A model generated the notes under the pieces. That model saw only the letters and a list, made by a program, of their open reading frames with translations. It had not been told where the DNA came from and did not search any database. A program made the position numbers and the translations under genes. Shown one piece after another: positions 28,235 to 36,719 of a stretch of 64,000 bases of DNA (position 1 is the stretch's first letter; every line of letters starts with the position of its first letter). This stretch comes from Streptomyces nymphaeiformis (lineage in GTDB: Bacteria; Actinomycetota; Actinomycetes; Streptomycetales; Streptomycetaceae): the NCBI RefSeq assembly GCF_014203895.1, contig NZ_JACHJY010000010.1, positions 248,001-312,000 on the forward strand, read 5' to 3'.

Positions 28235-28750
28235 TCACAGCGCCGCCGCCCACTCCGCGAGCGCGTCGAAGTCCGGTCGGACCAGTCCGATCCGGGGATC
28301 GACGCGCAGCAGCAGGGCGGCGGCGAGGTGTTTCTGCTCCACGTACTCGTGGTCGTACGGCGTGATGTCGTCGTCCACCCATGCGAACGGCCGCCCCGCC
28401 GCGTACTCCAGGACGTACTGGGTCTTCCAGAACGTCCCGCGCGGGGCGGCCCCGTGCATCTTCGGCCAGTCGACGAACGGCAGCTCGGGCAGCCCGAGGC
28501 GGGGTCCGATCCAGTCGTTCGCCTCGCCCTTCCAGGTCGTCGCCCACACCAGCTCGTACGCCTCCGCCAGCGCGAGCAGCTCGCTCCCGTGGTCCGGGTT
28601 GAGCCACACCCGCAGCGGCTTCGTCCCGAACCAGCCGTCGGGCCGCATCCGGTGCGTCGTGTACCCCGCCGGACGCCGCTCGCGCTGCGCCGCGTACGGA
28701 TTCAGCGGTCCGTCGACATCGATCAGCAGCAGTGGCTTCGTCACGATCAC
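28235..28750 (-). CDS. HAD-like hydrolase of unknown substrate
   Basis: 171 aa. It begins LLLIDVDGPLNPYA, the HAD motif I (DxD), has ELVWATTWKGEAN as motif II region (Thr) and RPFAWVDDDITPYD as motif IV. There is no separate cap domain, like small nucleotidase-like HADs common in actinobacteria. Convergent with argH, 11 nt apart. Confidence 0.82.
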   Translation of the reverse strand: MIVTKPLLLIDVDGPLNPYAAQRERRPAGYTTHRMRPDGWFGTKPLRVWLNPDHGSELLALAEAYELVWATTWKGEANDWIGPRLGLPELPFVDWPKMHGAAPRGTFWKTQYVLEYAAGRPFAWVDDDITPYDHEYVEQKHLAAALLLRVDPRIGLVRPDFDALAEWAAAL

Positions 28751-28790
28751 AGCATTCCGTTCCCCGCCCCGGTGAGGCGTTGATTTATCG

Positions 28791-28812
28791 AATGAGACAC
28801 TGATGTCTCATT
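28791..28812. promoter_or_regulatory. TetR operator and overlapping promoter
   Basis: A perfect 9-bp inverted repeat, AATGAGACA-CTGA-TGTCTCATT, precedes the TetR-MFS operon. A weak -35 (GAGACA, 28794-28799) lies inside it; after an 18-bp spacer comes -10 TATGGT (28818-28823), 6 nt before the ATG. Repressor binding would therefore occlude the promoter. Confidence 0.8.
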
Positions 28813-28829
28813 GGGTGTATGGTCGTCTC

Positions 28830-29381
28830 ATGTCAGTCGATCGCACCCAGGTGCTCCGTGCCGCCGCCGCCCTGCTCACCCGGAAGGCGACCGCCACCAT
28901 GGACGAGGTCGCCCGGGCCGCCGGGATCGGGCGGGCGACGCTGCACCGGCACTTCGCCGGGCGGGACGCCCTCGTGCGGGCGCTCGAGGAGCTCGGGCTG
29001 CAGGAGCTGGAGGCGGCCCACGACCGGGCCCGCACCGAGGAAGGGCCCGCCGACGAGGCCGTGCGACGGCTCGTCGCCGAGGTCGAACCCGTCGGCCCCC
29101 TGCTGTCGTTCCTCGTCACCGAGAACCAGCTCTTCGAGGGCGACCAGCAGAACGAGGGCTGGGCCCGCCTCGACGCCCGCGTCTCCGCGCTCTTCCGGCG
29201 CGGCCAGGAACAGGGCGTCTTCCGCATCGACCTGACCCCCGCCTGGCTCACCGAGGCCTTCTACGGGCTCATCGGTTCCGGCGCCTGGGCCGTGCAGGAC
29301 GGCCGGGTCGCCGCCAAGGACTTCCAGTACATGATCGTCGAGCTGTTGCTCGGCGGAGCGCGCAGGAGCGTGGAGAAGTGA
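28830..29381 (+). CDS. TetR/AcrR-family transcriptional regulator
   Basis: 183 aa. The N-terminal helix-turn-helix is VLRAAAALLTRKATATMDEV followed by ARAAGIGRATLHRHFAGRDAL. The C-terminal helical ligand domain ends GSGAWAVQDGRVAAKDF. I take the ATG at 28830, which is leaderless relative to the TATGGT box; the in-frame ATG at 28803 falls inside the operator. It overlaps the MFS gene by 4 nt and should repress its own operon, releasing it when an efflux substrate binds. Confidence 0.92.
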   Translation: MSVDRTQVLRAAAALLTRKATATMDEVARAAGIGRATLHRHFAGRDALVRALEELGLQELEAAHDRARTEEGPADEAVRRLVAEVEPVGPLLSFLVTENQLFEGDQQNEGWARLDARVSALFRRGQEQGVFRIDLTPAWLTEAFYGLIGSGAWAVQDGRVAAKDFQYMIVELLLGGARRSVEK

Positions 29382-30910
29382 CCACCGACAGCATCAGGAC
29401 GGAAAGCCATATCGAGGGCGTGCGCCGCCCCGGCCGGTGGCTCGCCCTCTCCGTCCTCGTCCTGGCCGTCCTCCTCGTGGCGGTCGACGCCACGGTGCTC
29501 GGCCTCGCCACGCCCTTCCTCACCGAGGACCTCAAGCCCTCCGGCACCCAGCTCCTCTGGATCGGCGACGTCTACTCCTTCGTCATCGCCGGACTCCTCG
29601 TCTCCATGGGCAGCCTCGGCGACCGCATCGGCCGCAAGAAGCTCCTGCTGATCGGTGCCACCGCCTTCGGCGCCGTCTCGGTCCTGACCGCCTACGCGAC
29701 CAGCCCCGAGATGATGATCGTCGCCCGCGCCCTCCTCGGCGTCGCCGGCGCGACCCTGATGCCGTCGACCCTGGCCCTCATCCGCAACCTCTTCCACGAC
29801 GCGCGCGAGCGCAGCCTCGCCATCGGCATCTGGGGCGCCATGGCCTCGGCCGGCGCCGCCGTCGGCCCGGTCGTCGGCGGGTTCCTCCTGGAGCACTTCT
29901 GGTGGGGCTCGGTCTTCCTCATCAACCTGCCCGTCATGGCCGTCCTCGTCCTCGTCGGCGCCAAGCTGATCCCCGAGTCGAAGAACCCGAACCCCGGCCC
30001 CTGGGACCTCCCCAGCGTCGCCCTCTCCCTCGTCGGCGTCATCGGAGTCGTCTACGCCGTCAAGGAACTGGCCTCCCACGGCCCGACCCTCGGCGCCGGC
30101 GCCGGCGCCGTCATCGGTGTCGCCGCCCTGACCTGGTTCGTCCGCAGGCAGCTGACCCTGCCCGCGCCGCTCCTGGACATGCACCTCTTCCGCCACCGCG
30201 GCTTCTCCGGTGCCGTCCTCGCCGACCTGCTGACCATCCTCGGCCTCTCCGGCCTGGTGTTCTTCCTGTCCCAGTTCTTCCAGCTGGTCCAGGGCCGGCA
30301 GCCCCTGGAGGCCGGACTCGCCGAACTCCCGGCCGCGATCGGCGCCGTGACGGCCGGTCTGGTCGCCGGCGTCGTGGCCCGCCGCTTCTCCGTGCGGTCC
30401 GTGGTGGCCGGCGGCCTCGCCGCGGTCGGCCTCGCCCTCGCCGTCCTGACGACGCTCGACCAGCACACCGGCTACCCGCTGCTCGGTGCCGCCCTGCTCG
30501 TGGTCGGCGTGGGTGCGGGCTTCTCCTTCACCGTGACCGCCGACGTGATCCTCTCCAGCGTCCCGAAGGAACAGGCCGGAGCCGCCTCGGCCGTCTCCGA
30601 GACCGCGTACGAGCTCGGCGCCGCGCTCGGCATCGCCATCCTCGGCTCCATCGTGACCGGCGTCTACCAGAGCTTCACCACTCCGGCCGGCGTCCCCTCG
30701 GACATCGCGTCGGCCGCCCACGAATCGCTCGGCGGCGCGGTGGAGGCCTCCGGCGGCCTCGCCCCCGAGACGGCGACCGCCCTGGTCGCCTCCGCCCAGG
30801 AGGCCTTCGTCGACGGCCTGCGGATCGCGTCCGGCGTCGGCGCGGCGGTCCTCCTGGCGACGGCCGTCGCCGCCTGGTTCCTCCTCAGGGGCCAGAGGCT
30901 GGAGAAGTGA
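29378..30910 (+). CDS. MFS multidrug efflux transporter, DHA2 (14-TM) family
   Basis: 510 aa with 14 predicted membrane helices. Motif A is SMGSLGDRIGRKKLL (about 72-86), motif C AVGPVVGGFLLEHFWWG, and D in VAVDATVLGLATPF is the helix-1 acidic residue of DHA2 pumps. The family (QacA, SmvA, EmrB) expels cationic drugs and biocides with proton antiport. The GTG start overlaps the TetR stop in GTGA, so the pair is one operon. Confidence 0.94.
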   Translation: MTTDSIRTESHIEGVRRPGRWLALSVLVLAVLLVAVDATVLGLATPFLTEDLKPSGTQLLWIGDVYSFVIAGLLVSMGSLGDRIGRKKLLLIGATAFGAVSVLTAYATSPEMMIVARALLGVAGATLMPSTLALIRNLFHDARERSLAIGIWGAMASAGAAVGPVVGGFLLEHFWWGSVFLINLPVMAVLVLVGAKLIPESKNPNPGPWDLPSVALSLVGVIGVVYAVKELASHGPTLGAGAGAVIGVAALTWFVRRQLTLPAPLLDMHLFRHRGFSGAVLADLLTILGLSGLVFFLSQFFQLVQGRQPLEAGLAELPAAIGAVTAGLVAGVVARRFSVRSVVAGGLAAVGLALAVLTTLDQHTGYPLLGAALLVVGVGAGFSFTVTADVILSSVPKEQAGAASAVSETAYELGAALGIAILGSIVTGVYQSFTTPAGVPSDIASAAHESLGGAVEASGGLAPETATALVASAQEAFVDGLRIASGVGAAVLLATAVAAWFLLRGQRLEK

Positions 30911-30925
30911 CCGGCGGGGAGCAGT

Positions 30926-30959
30926 CGGGGGCGGCGTCCCGTCCAGGACGCCGCCCCCG
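30926..30959 (+). terminator. Terminator of the TetR-MFS operon
   Basis: A perfect 14-bp stem (30926-30939 with 30946-30959) sits 15 nt after the MFS stop and also faces the convergent plsC-like gene. Confidence 0.8.
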
Positions 30960-30976
30960 CCGATGCCGCACCGCGG

Positions 30977-31651
30977 CTACGCCGCTTCCTTCGCCTTCGT
31001 GGCGTACATGTCCACGTACTCCTGCCCCGACAGGCGCATCACCTCGGCCATCACCGAGTCCGTCACCGCCCGCAGGACGTACCGGTCGCGGTCCATCCCG
31101 TCGTACCGCGAGAACTCCATCGCCTCGCCGAAGCGGACCGTCACCCGGCCCGGGCGCGGGAAGCCCGCACCACCCGGCTGGATCTTGTCGGTGCCGATCA
31201 TCGCGAACGGCACCACCGGCGCCCCGGTCATCAGCGTCAGCCGCGCGATGCCCGTACGGCCCCGGTACAGCCGGCCGTCGGGGGAGCGGGTGCCCTCCGG
31301 GTAGATCGAGAAGATCTTGCCCTCCTCCAGGACGCGGCGGCCCGTCATCAGGGCCGCCACACCGCCGCGGCCGCCGTCCCGGTCCACCGGGATCATGCCG
31401 ACGCTGGTGAAGAACCAGGCCATCGCCCGGCCCTTGATGCCCTTGCCCGTCACGTACTCGTCCTTGCCGATGAAGTGGACCGGACGGTCCAGGCAGATCG
31501 GCATGATCATCGAGTCGATGAAGGTCAGGTGGTTGCCCGCGAGGATCACGGGACCCGTCCCGGGGATGTTCTCGACGCCCTCCACGCGGGGGCGGAACAT
31601 CAGGCGCATGACCGGCCCGAGCACTGCCTTGATGATCGCGAGACGGGACAA
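30977..31651 (-). CDS. 1-acyl-sn-glycerol-3-phosphate acyltransferase (PlsC family)
   Basis: 224 aa. The NHLTFIDS motif (NHxxxxD) and YPEGTRSPDG are the acyltransferase active site and glycerol-phosphate site. A hydrophobic N-terminal helix (AIIKAVLGPVMRLM) attaches it to the membrane, where it would make phosphatidic acid. The start is a TTG: GGAGGAA lies 4-10 nt upstream, and the protein then opens at the conserved LSRLAIIKAVL. Longer versions to 31798 add an Arg/Pro-rich stretch unlike the family. Confidence 0.9.
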   Translation of the reverse strand: MSRLAIIKAVLGPVMRLMFRPRVEGVENIPGTGPVILAGNHLTFIDSMIMPICLDRPVHFIGKDEYVTGKGIKGRAMAWFFTSVGMIPVDRDGGRGGVAALMTGRRVLEEGKIFSIYPEGTRSPDGRLYRGRTGIARLTLMTGAPVVPFAMIGTDKIQPGGAGFPRPGRVTVRFGEAMEFSRYDGMDRDRYVLRAVTDSVMAEVMRLSGQEYVDMYATKAKEAA

Positions 31652-31893
31652 CGGTTCCTCCGGTGGGAAGCGGGTCGGTCGGGCCCGTCGGGACGACGGC
31701 TGAGGCTGGCGACGATACTCGCGGGTCACCCTCACGCGCACATCGGGTTCACCGAGTGGATACACAGTGTTGACGCGTGTTTCCGCCATGTTCCGCACAG
31801 GTCTGCCGCCCGTAGGGCCCCACTGCCTAGCGTCGGGGGCAACAGTTGACAGGTGCGGGACATCACACCGCGGCTCACACAGGAGGATCCCTC

Positions 31894-33078
31894 ATGACCC
31901 AGGGCGAACGCCGGACCCCGGCACGGCGGACGGTTCTCGGAGCGGCGGGCGCCACCGTCCTCGGCGCCTCCACGGCCCTCGCCGCCGGCACCGGCACCGC
32001 GCAGGCCGCCGCGGCGGACCTGGAGAGGGACCGCACGCCCGGCCGGGGCCACGGCTACCGCTCCCTCCCCGTCCCCCTCGTCATCGGCCACCGCGGCGCC
32101 GCCGGCTACCGCCCCGAGCACACCCTCGGCTCCTACCGGCACGCCCTCGACCTCGGCGCCGACGTCGTCGAGCAGGACCTCGTCCCCACCCGGGACGGGC
32201 ACCTGGTCTGCCGCCACGAGAACGACATCACCGGCACCACCGACGTCGCCGACCACCCCGAGTTCGCGTCCCGGAAGACCACCAAGACCGTCGACGGCAC
32301 CGCGCTCACCGGCTGGTTCACCGAGGACTTCACGCTCGCCGAGCTCAAGACGCTGCGGGCCAAGGAGCGCATCCCCGCCACCCGCCAGGAGAACACCCTC
32401 TACGACGGCCGCTGGACCGTCCCCACCTTCGAGGAGGTCCTGATCTGGGCCGAGGAGGAGGGCCGCCGCCGGGGCCGCGAGATCTGGCTCCACGTCGAGA
32501 CGAAGCACCCCAGCTACTTCCGCTCCCTCGGCCTCGGTCTGGAGGAGCGGCTCGCGAAGCTCCTGCGCCGGTACGGACGCCACCGCGCGAACTCCCCGGT
32601 CTTCCTCCAGTCCTTCGAGCCCAGCAGCATCCAGCGCCTGGCGAAGCTCGTGGACGCCCCGGGCGTCGTCCTGCTCTCCGGCGCGACCAGCCGCCCCTGG
32701 GACTTCGTCGAGGCCGGGGACCCGCGTACGGTCGCCGACCTGGTCACGCCCGAGGGCCTGCGCTGGATCGCCTCGTACGCCAAGGGCATCGGCCCCACGC
32801 TCGACCTGGTCATCCCGAAGGACGCGACCGGCCGGCTCGGCGACCCGACCACCCTGGTCCGCGACGCGCACGCCGAGGGACTGATCCTCCACCCGTACAC
32901 GCACCGCAACGAGAACACCTTCCTGCCCGTGGACTTCCGCAAGGGCACGGACCCGACGGCGTACGGCGACGCCTTCGGCGCCCTCAAGCGGTACCTGGGG
33001 ACGGGGATCGACGGCATCTTCTCCGACAACCCGGACACCGCCCTGCTCGCGGCCCAGGACCTCACCGCCCGGGACTGA
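31894..33078 (+). CDS. Tat-exported glycerophosphodiester phosphodiesterase
   Basis: 394 aa. A twin-arginine signal (ARRTVLGAAGATVLGA) leads into the GDPD domain: VIGHRGAAGYRPEHT with both catalytic-site residues, DVVEQDLVPTRDG and HVETKHPSYF. It hydrolyses glycerophosphodiesters outside the membrane to glycerol 3-phosphate, feeding phosphate or lipid turnover. AGGAGG lies 8 nt upstream. I see no PHO box in the 242-nt intergenic region, which otherwise holds only a weak -10 (TAGCGT near 31829). Confidence 0.93.
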   Translation: MTQGERRTPARRTVLGAAGATVLGASTALAAGTGTAQAAAADLERDRTPGRGHGYRSLPVPLVIGHRGAAGYRPEHTLGSYRHALDLGADVVEQDLVPTRDGHLVCRHENDITGTTDVADHPEFASRKTTKTVDGTALTGWFTEDFTLAELKTLRAKERIPATRQENTLYDGRWTVPTFEEVLIWAEEEGRRRGREIWLHVETKHPSYFRSLGLGLEERLAKLLRRYGRHRANSPVFLQSFEPSSIQRLAKLVDAPGVVLLSGATSRPWDFVEAGDPRTVADLVTPEGLRWIASYAKGIGPTLDLVIPKDATGRLGDPTTLVRDAHAEGLILHPYTHRNENTFLPVDFRKGTDPTAYGDAFGALKRYLGTGIDGIFSDNPDTALLAAQDLTARD

Positions 33079-33103
33079 CCCGACCGACCGGGGTTGATCC
33101 GAA

Positions 33104-33134
33104 GAGGGGGCCGTACGGCTCGTACGACCCCCTC
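33104..33134 (+). terminator. Terminator after the glycerophosphodiesterase gene
   Basis: A stem of 7 bp and 5 bp separated by a 2-nt internal mismatch (33104-33117 with 33121-33134) begins 26 nt after the stop. Confidence 0.6.
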
Positions 33135-33193
33135 CCGGGTGGTTTACGCCCCGCCCCGCAACCGCGGCCGGGCACCCCGGCATCGTGCCGGTC

Positions 33194-33763
33194 ATGACCA
33201 CCCCCGAGACCGTCCCCGCCGCGGAAGCCCACGCCCCCGGCCTCCTCGCCGCCCTCGCCCCGCTGCTCTCCGCCGAGTCCGACGCCGAGGCCCCGGCCGC
33301 CGGCGTCGACCCGGGCGACCTCGAACAGGCCGTCTGGCTGCGCCTCCTGGAACAGCTCCGGGAGACCGGCACCGCACCCGAGCGGCCCGCCGAATGGCTG
33401 CGCCGCGCCGTCCGCGCGGAGGCGCGCCGCGCCCGCAGGACCCACGACCGCGAACGCCCCTACCGCGACGAACCCGTGCACGAACCGGGCGGCGCCGTGC
33501 CCGAGGGCTCCCCCGAACACTCCCTGATGGTCGCCGAGGGCCGTCGCACCCTGCGCGCCGCCGTCACCAGGACACCCGGCCGCTGCCCGAAGGTACTGAC
33601 CGCGATGCTCGACCCGCAGGACCCCACCTACCGGGAAATCGCAGGAGAGTTGGGTATCTCACAGGGCAGTCTGGGGCCGATGCGTTCCCGTTGCCTGGGA
33701 TGCCTGCGCAGAATGCTGGCTGCAGAGGTTCCCGCCCCCGGTCGACGGGGAAGGGTGCGGTAA
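33194..33763 (+). CDS. Small ECF-like RNA polymerase sigma factor
   Basis: 189 aa. A reduced region 2 (DLEQAVWLRLLEQLRE, then PAEWLRRAVRAEARRARR) is followed by region 4 with a helix-turn-helix (TYREIAGELGISQGSLGPMRSRCLGCLRRML). There is no anti-sigma gene beside it. The N-terminal 25 residues are Ala/Pro-rich. From memory short ECF proteins with this GSLGPMRSRCL ending are frequent in Streptomyces, but their regulons are mostly unknown. I use the ATG at 33194; one three codons earlier is in frame. Confidence 0.82.
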   Translation: MTTPETVPAAEAHAPGLLAALAPLLSAESDAEAPAAGVDPGDLEQAVWLRLLEQLRETGTAPERPAEWLRRAVRAEARRARRTHDRERPYRDEPVHEPGGAVPEGSPEHSLMVAEGRRTLRAAVTRTPGRCPKVLTAMLDPQDPTYREIAGELGISQGSLGPMRSRCLGCLRRMLAAEVPAPGRRGRVR

Positions 33764-33799
33764 ACCGATGATCGACAGTTGAGCGGGAGGCGTGCACAC

Positions 33800-34291
33800 A
33801 TGGGCCTGAGTGTGACCATCTCAGCGGCGGACGCGCAGGACGCGGAGCACATCCTGAAGCTGCAGTACCTCTGCTACCAGAGCGAGGCGGAGCTGTACGG
33901 GGACTGGTCCATCGAGCCGCTCACCCAGTCGCTCGACGCCCTGCGCACCGAACTGGCCGAGGGGTACGGGCTCGTGGCCCGGCTCGGCGACGAGGTCGTC
34001 GCCTCCGTGCGGGCCCGCCTCGACGAGGACGGCACCGTACGGATCGCCAAGCTGATCGTCCACCCGCGCATGCAGCGCCACGGCCTCGGCGGCCGCCTCC
34101 TCGACGGCATCGAGCGCCACTTCGCGGCGGACACCGCCGAGGCGACGGCGTCCGCCAAGCGCTTCCAGCTCTTCACCGGCCACCGCAGCGAGGGCAATCT
34201 GCGCCTCTACCGCAGCAAGGGGTACGCGCAGGTCTCCACCCGCGAGCTCGGCCCGAAGCTCACCCTGGTGACCCTGGAGAAGGCCGCCTAG
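33800..34291 (+). CDS. GNAT-family N-acetyltransferase
   Basis: 163 aa. AKLIVHPRMQRHGLGGRLLDGIE (about 87-109) is the acetyl-CoA loop, and LFTGHRSEGNLRLYRSKGYAQ the final motif B region. GGGAGG lies 10-15 nt before the ATG. Its stop overlaps that of the convergent membrane gene in CTAG. The substrate is unknown. Confidence 0.88.
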   Translation: MGLSVTISAADAQDAEHILKLQYLCYQSEAELYGDWSIEPLTQSLDALRTELAEGYGLVARLGDEVVASVRARLDEDGTVRIAKLIVHPRMQRHGLGGRLLDGIERHFAADTAEATASAKRFQLFTGHRSEGNLRLYRSKGYAQVSTRELGPKLTLVTLEKAA

Positions 34292-34713
34292 GCGGTCCTG
34301 GACCTCCGCAGCCACCAGATGCCGGTCAGCGGCAGCAGCACCGGGATGAAGACGTAGCCGTAGCCGAAGTCGGACCAGACCGTGGCGTCCGGGAAGGCGG
34401 ACGGCTCCACCAGCGTCCAGGTCCCCACGACCAGCACGCCCGCGAGCTCGGCGGCGCAGCACACCAGCGCCGCCCTGCGGGCCTTCTCCCCGCCGCGCAC
34501 CAGCGTGTACGTGATGAACACGTAGACGACGGCCGCGACCGCCGACAGGCTGTACGCCAGCGGCGCACGGTCGAACTCGCTCGCGATCTGGTAGATCGAG
34601 CGGGACAGCGCGCCGACGGACATCACGCCGTACAGCCAGACGAGCAGCATGCCCGGGCCGGTGACGAGCCGGGTCTTTCCCCGGGTCTCGGTCTCGGTCT
34701 CGGTCGTGGTCAT
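34288..34713 (-). CDS. Small membrane protein of unknown function
   Basis: 141 aa with four hydrophobic helices (MLLVWLYGVMSVGALS, YSLSAVAAVVYVFITYTLV, ALVCCAAELAGVLVVGTWTL, FIPVLLPLTGIWWL). The first residues, TTTETETETRGKT, come from a TCTCGG hexanucleotide repeat (34685-34704). It follows a second membrane gene by 2 nt, so the two likely form an operon. I recognise no named family. Confidence 0.75.
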   Translation of the reverse strand: MTTTETETETRGKTRLVTGPGMLLVWLYGVMSVGALSRSIYQIASEFDRAPLAYSLSAVAAVVYVFITYTLVRGGEKARRAALVCCAAELAGVLVVGTWTLVEPSAFPDATVWSDFGYGYVFIPVLLPLTGIWWLRRSRTA

Positions 34714-34715
34714 GG

Positions 34716-35078
34716 TCAGCCCACCGTCCAGATGTCGTAGAGACGCACTTCGAGCACGGCCAGGACGACCGCGCCGGCCGCCACCGTCGCCGAACCCCAC
34801 CGACTGCGCTCCGCGAGCGACATGAAGCCGGCGATGGGCACCGCGCACAGCGCGCCGAGCAGATAGGCGACGAAGATCGTCGTGCCCTCCTCGGCCTTCT
34901 CGCCGCGCGCCAGCTGCACGATGCCGACGATCAGCTGGACCAGGACCAGGAAGGTCACCACGGCCATGCCGATGAAGTGCCAGTCCTTGGTCGACTGGTC
35001 CCGGAAGGCGGCGAAGCCGCACCAGGCGGCGAGGGCGAGCGCGGCCACGGAGACCGCGACCGTCAGGGCGTCAAGCAT
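34716..35078 (-). CDS. Small four-helix membrane protein of unknown function
   Basis: 120 aa with four hydrophobic segments (LTVAVSVAALALAAWCGF, MAVVTFLVLVQLIVGIVQL, TTIFVAYLLGALCAVPIAG, ATVAAGAVVLAVLEVRLY). On the minus strand a TACCCT -10 box ends 7 nt before the ATG, so translation is probably leaderless. It is paired with the next membrane gene. Confidence 0.75.
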   Translation of the reverse strand: MLDALTVAVSVAALALAAWCGFAAFRDQSTKDWHFIGMAVVTFLVLVQLIVGIVQLARGEKAEEGTTIFVAYLLGALCAVPIAGFMSLAERSRWGSATVAAGAVVLAVLEVRLYDIWTVG

Positions 35079-35305
35079 GCGCCCGAGGGTATTACGGCCC
35101 GAATGACCCGATGCCCTCGCCCCCGGCTTGCGAGAGCACGTGGCGCCCGCGTCCCCCTCCACCCCGCCCACCGCGTGGCCTTGGCCACATCCCGTACCCG
35201 GGAGCCGTCCCCGACGCGACCGGCCCCGGAGCCGTTCCCTCCAGGCCGCGCAAGGAAAGGCGCTCCGACGCCCGCCCCGGGCGCGTCCGCAGGGCGTCTC
35301 AACGA

Positions 35306-35322
35306 TGTCCGCTATTCGGACA
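35306..35322. promoter_or_regulatory. Operator-like inverted repeat upstream of the met leader
   Basis: TGTCCG-CTATT-CGGACA is a perfect 6-bp inverted repeat 41 nt before the leader-peptide start. TGTCCGAAT, equal to one half-site plus part of the spacer, recurs at 35596-35604 before metN. It may bind a sulfur regulator. In the rest of 35079-35363 I see no gene. Confidence 0.45.
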
Positions 35323-35363
35323 CCCCGCTTCCCTTCGCAGCTGCGCATGTTTTACTTGCAGAC

Positions 35364-35450
35364 ATGACCACGACGAGCAGCCGCACCCTTGCGACCGAGG
35401 CGAACACGACGCCCGGTGCTCGTTGTACGTGTCGAATGTGCGCCATCTGA
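35364..35450 (+). CDS. 28-aa Cys-ending leader peptide before metNIQ
   Basis: An ATG ORF of 28 codons ending ARCTCRMCAI, with three Cys codons in the last eight and one Met codon. A TTTACT box ends 7 nt before the ATG, so the message may start at the initiation codon. Poly-Cys leaderless upstream ORFs have been described in mycobacteria as cysteine-responsive attenuators. Position ahead of a sulfur-amino-acid transporter suggests ribosome stalling at Cys controls read-through. Assignment as a leader peptide is inference. Confidence 0.65.
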   Translation: MTTTSSRTLATEANTTPGARCTCRMCAI

Positions 35451-35663
35451 GGGCCCCCGCCTGAGCCTCGCGCCCCGAAGCGAGACCCCGACGGCCGAGC
35501 CGATCCGCCCGCCAACCGGCGCCGGACCGTGCCTGCCCCGCGCACCACTGTTCCCCGGTCACCAGCCGGCCGGAACGGCCTCCCGTGCGCCTGACTGTCC
35601 GAATGACGAATGCCCGTGCCCGACGGACCCCGCGTCGCGCACTCGACAGTGACGGAAACCCCT
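35451..35663 (+). promoter_or_regulatory. Leader between the Cys peptide and metN
   Basis: This 213-nt stretch contains small hairpins, including CTCGC-N8-GCGAG (about 35468-35485) and a CCGGCGCCGG palindrome, followed by the second TGTCCGAAT half-site. These could be attenuator structures. I find no SAM-I, SAM-II or SAM-IV riboswitch signature. Confidence 0.35.
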
Positions 35664-36719
35664 GTGATCACCACTTCGGGCCTGACCAAGGTCTACGAGT
35701 CGCGCGGCCGGCAGGTCACGGCTCTGGACGGCGTCGACCTCCACGTCCGCGAGGGCGAGGTGTTCGGAGTCATCGGCCAGAGCGGCGCCGGCAAGTCCTC
35801 GCTCATCCGCTGCGTCAACCTCCTGGAGCGCCCCACCTCCGGCACCGTGACCGTCGACGGCGTCGACCTCACCGCGCTCGCCGGAAAGGGCCGCCGCGCC
35901 GGGAAGGACCTGCGCCGGGCGCGCAGCAGCATCGGCATGGTCTTCCAGCACTTCAACCTGCTGTCCTCCCGCACGGTCAAGGACAACATCGAGCTCCCCC
36001 TGGAGATCCTCGGCGTCTCCGGCACCGAGCGCTCCCGCCGCGCCCTGGAACTCCTCGACCTGGTCGGCCTCGCCGACAAGGCGAAGTCCTACCCGGGCCA
36101 GCTCTCCGGCGGCCAGAAGCAGCGCGTCGGCATCGCCCGCGCCCTCGCCGGCAACCCCAAGGTCCTGCTCTCCGACGAGGCCACCAGCGCCCTCGACCCG
36201 GAGACCACCCGCTCCATCCTCCAGCTCCTGCGCGACCTCAACCGGCAGCTCGGCCTCACCGTCCTGCTCATCACGCACGAGATGGACGTCGTCAAGACGA
36301 TCTGCGACTCCGCCGCCCTGATGCAGCACGGCCGCGTCGTCGAGTCCGGCACCGTCGGCGAACTGCTCGCCACCCCCGGCTCCCAGCTGGCGGCCGAGCT
36401 GTTCCCGGTCAGCGGCGCCCCCACGGGCCCCGACCGCACCGTCGTCGACGTCACGTTCCACGGCGAGGCCGCGACCCAGCCGGTCATCTCCCAGCTCTCC
36501 CGCACGTACAACATCGACATCTCGATCCTCGGGGCGGCGATGGACACCGTCGGCGGGAAGCAGATCGGCCGGATGCGGATCGAACTGCCCGGACGGTACG
36601 AGGACAACGTCGTCCCGGTCGGCTTCCTGCGCGAGCAGGGCCTCCAGGTCGAACTCGTGGAGGACGAGGACACCGTGCAGGACATCGCGCACGTGCTGGT
36701 CAAGGAAGGTGCCAAGTGA
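35664..36719 (+). CDS. metN: Methionine ABC transporter ATP-binding protein
   Basis: 351 aa. Walker A GQSGAGKSSL, Q-loop VFQHFNLL, signature LSGGQKQR and Walker B VLLSDEATSALD are intact. The C-terminal ~80 residues form a NIL domain, the methionine-sensing trans-inhibition module of MetN. It powers import of D/L-methionine. The GTG at 35664 gives the family-typical start ITTSGLTKVYES; a GTG five codons earlier (35649) is possible. Overlaps metI by 4 nt. Confidence 0.95.
   Translation: MITTSGLTKVYESRGRQVTALDGVDLHVREGEVFGVIGQSGAGKSSLIRCVNLLERPTSGTVTVDGVDLTALAGKGRRAGKDLRRARSSIGMVFQHFNLLSSRTVKDNIELPLEILGVSGTERSRRALELLDLVGLADKAKSYPGQLSGGQKQRVGIARALAGNPKVLLSDEATSALDPETTRSILQLLRDLNRQLGLTVLLITHEMDVVKTICDSAALMQHGRVVESGTVGELLATPGSQLAAELFPVSGAPTGPDRTVVDVTFHGEAATQPVISQLSRTYNIDISILGAAMDTVGGKQIGRMRIELPGRYEDNVVPVGFLREQGLQVELVEDEDTVQDIAHVLVKEGAK

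Noticed and set aside
35451..35663. SAM riboswitch before metN
   Set aside because: No SAM-I, SAM-II or SAM-IV signature is recognisable.
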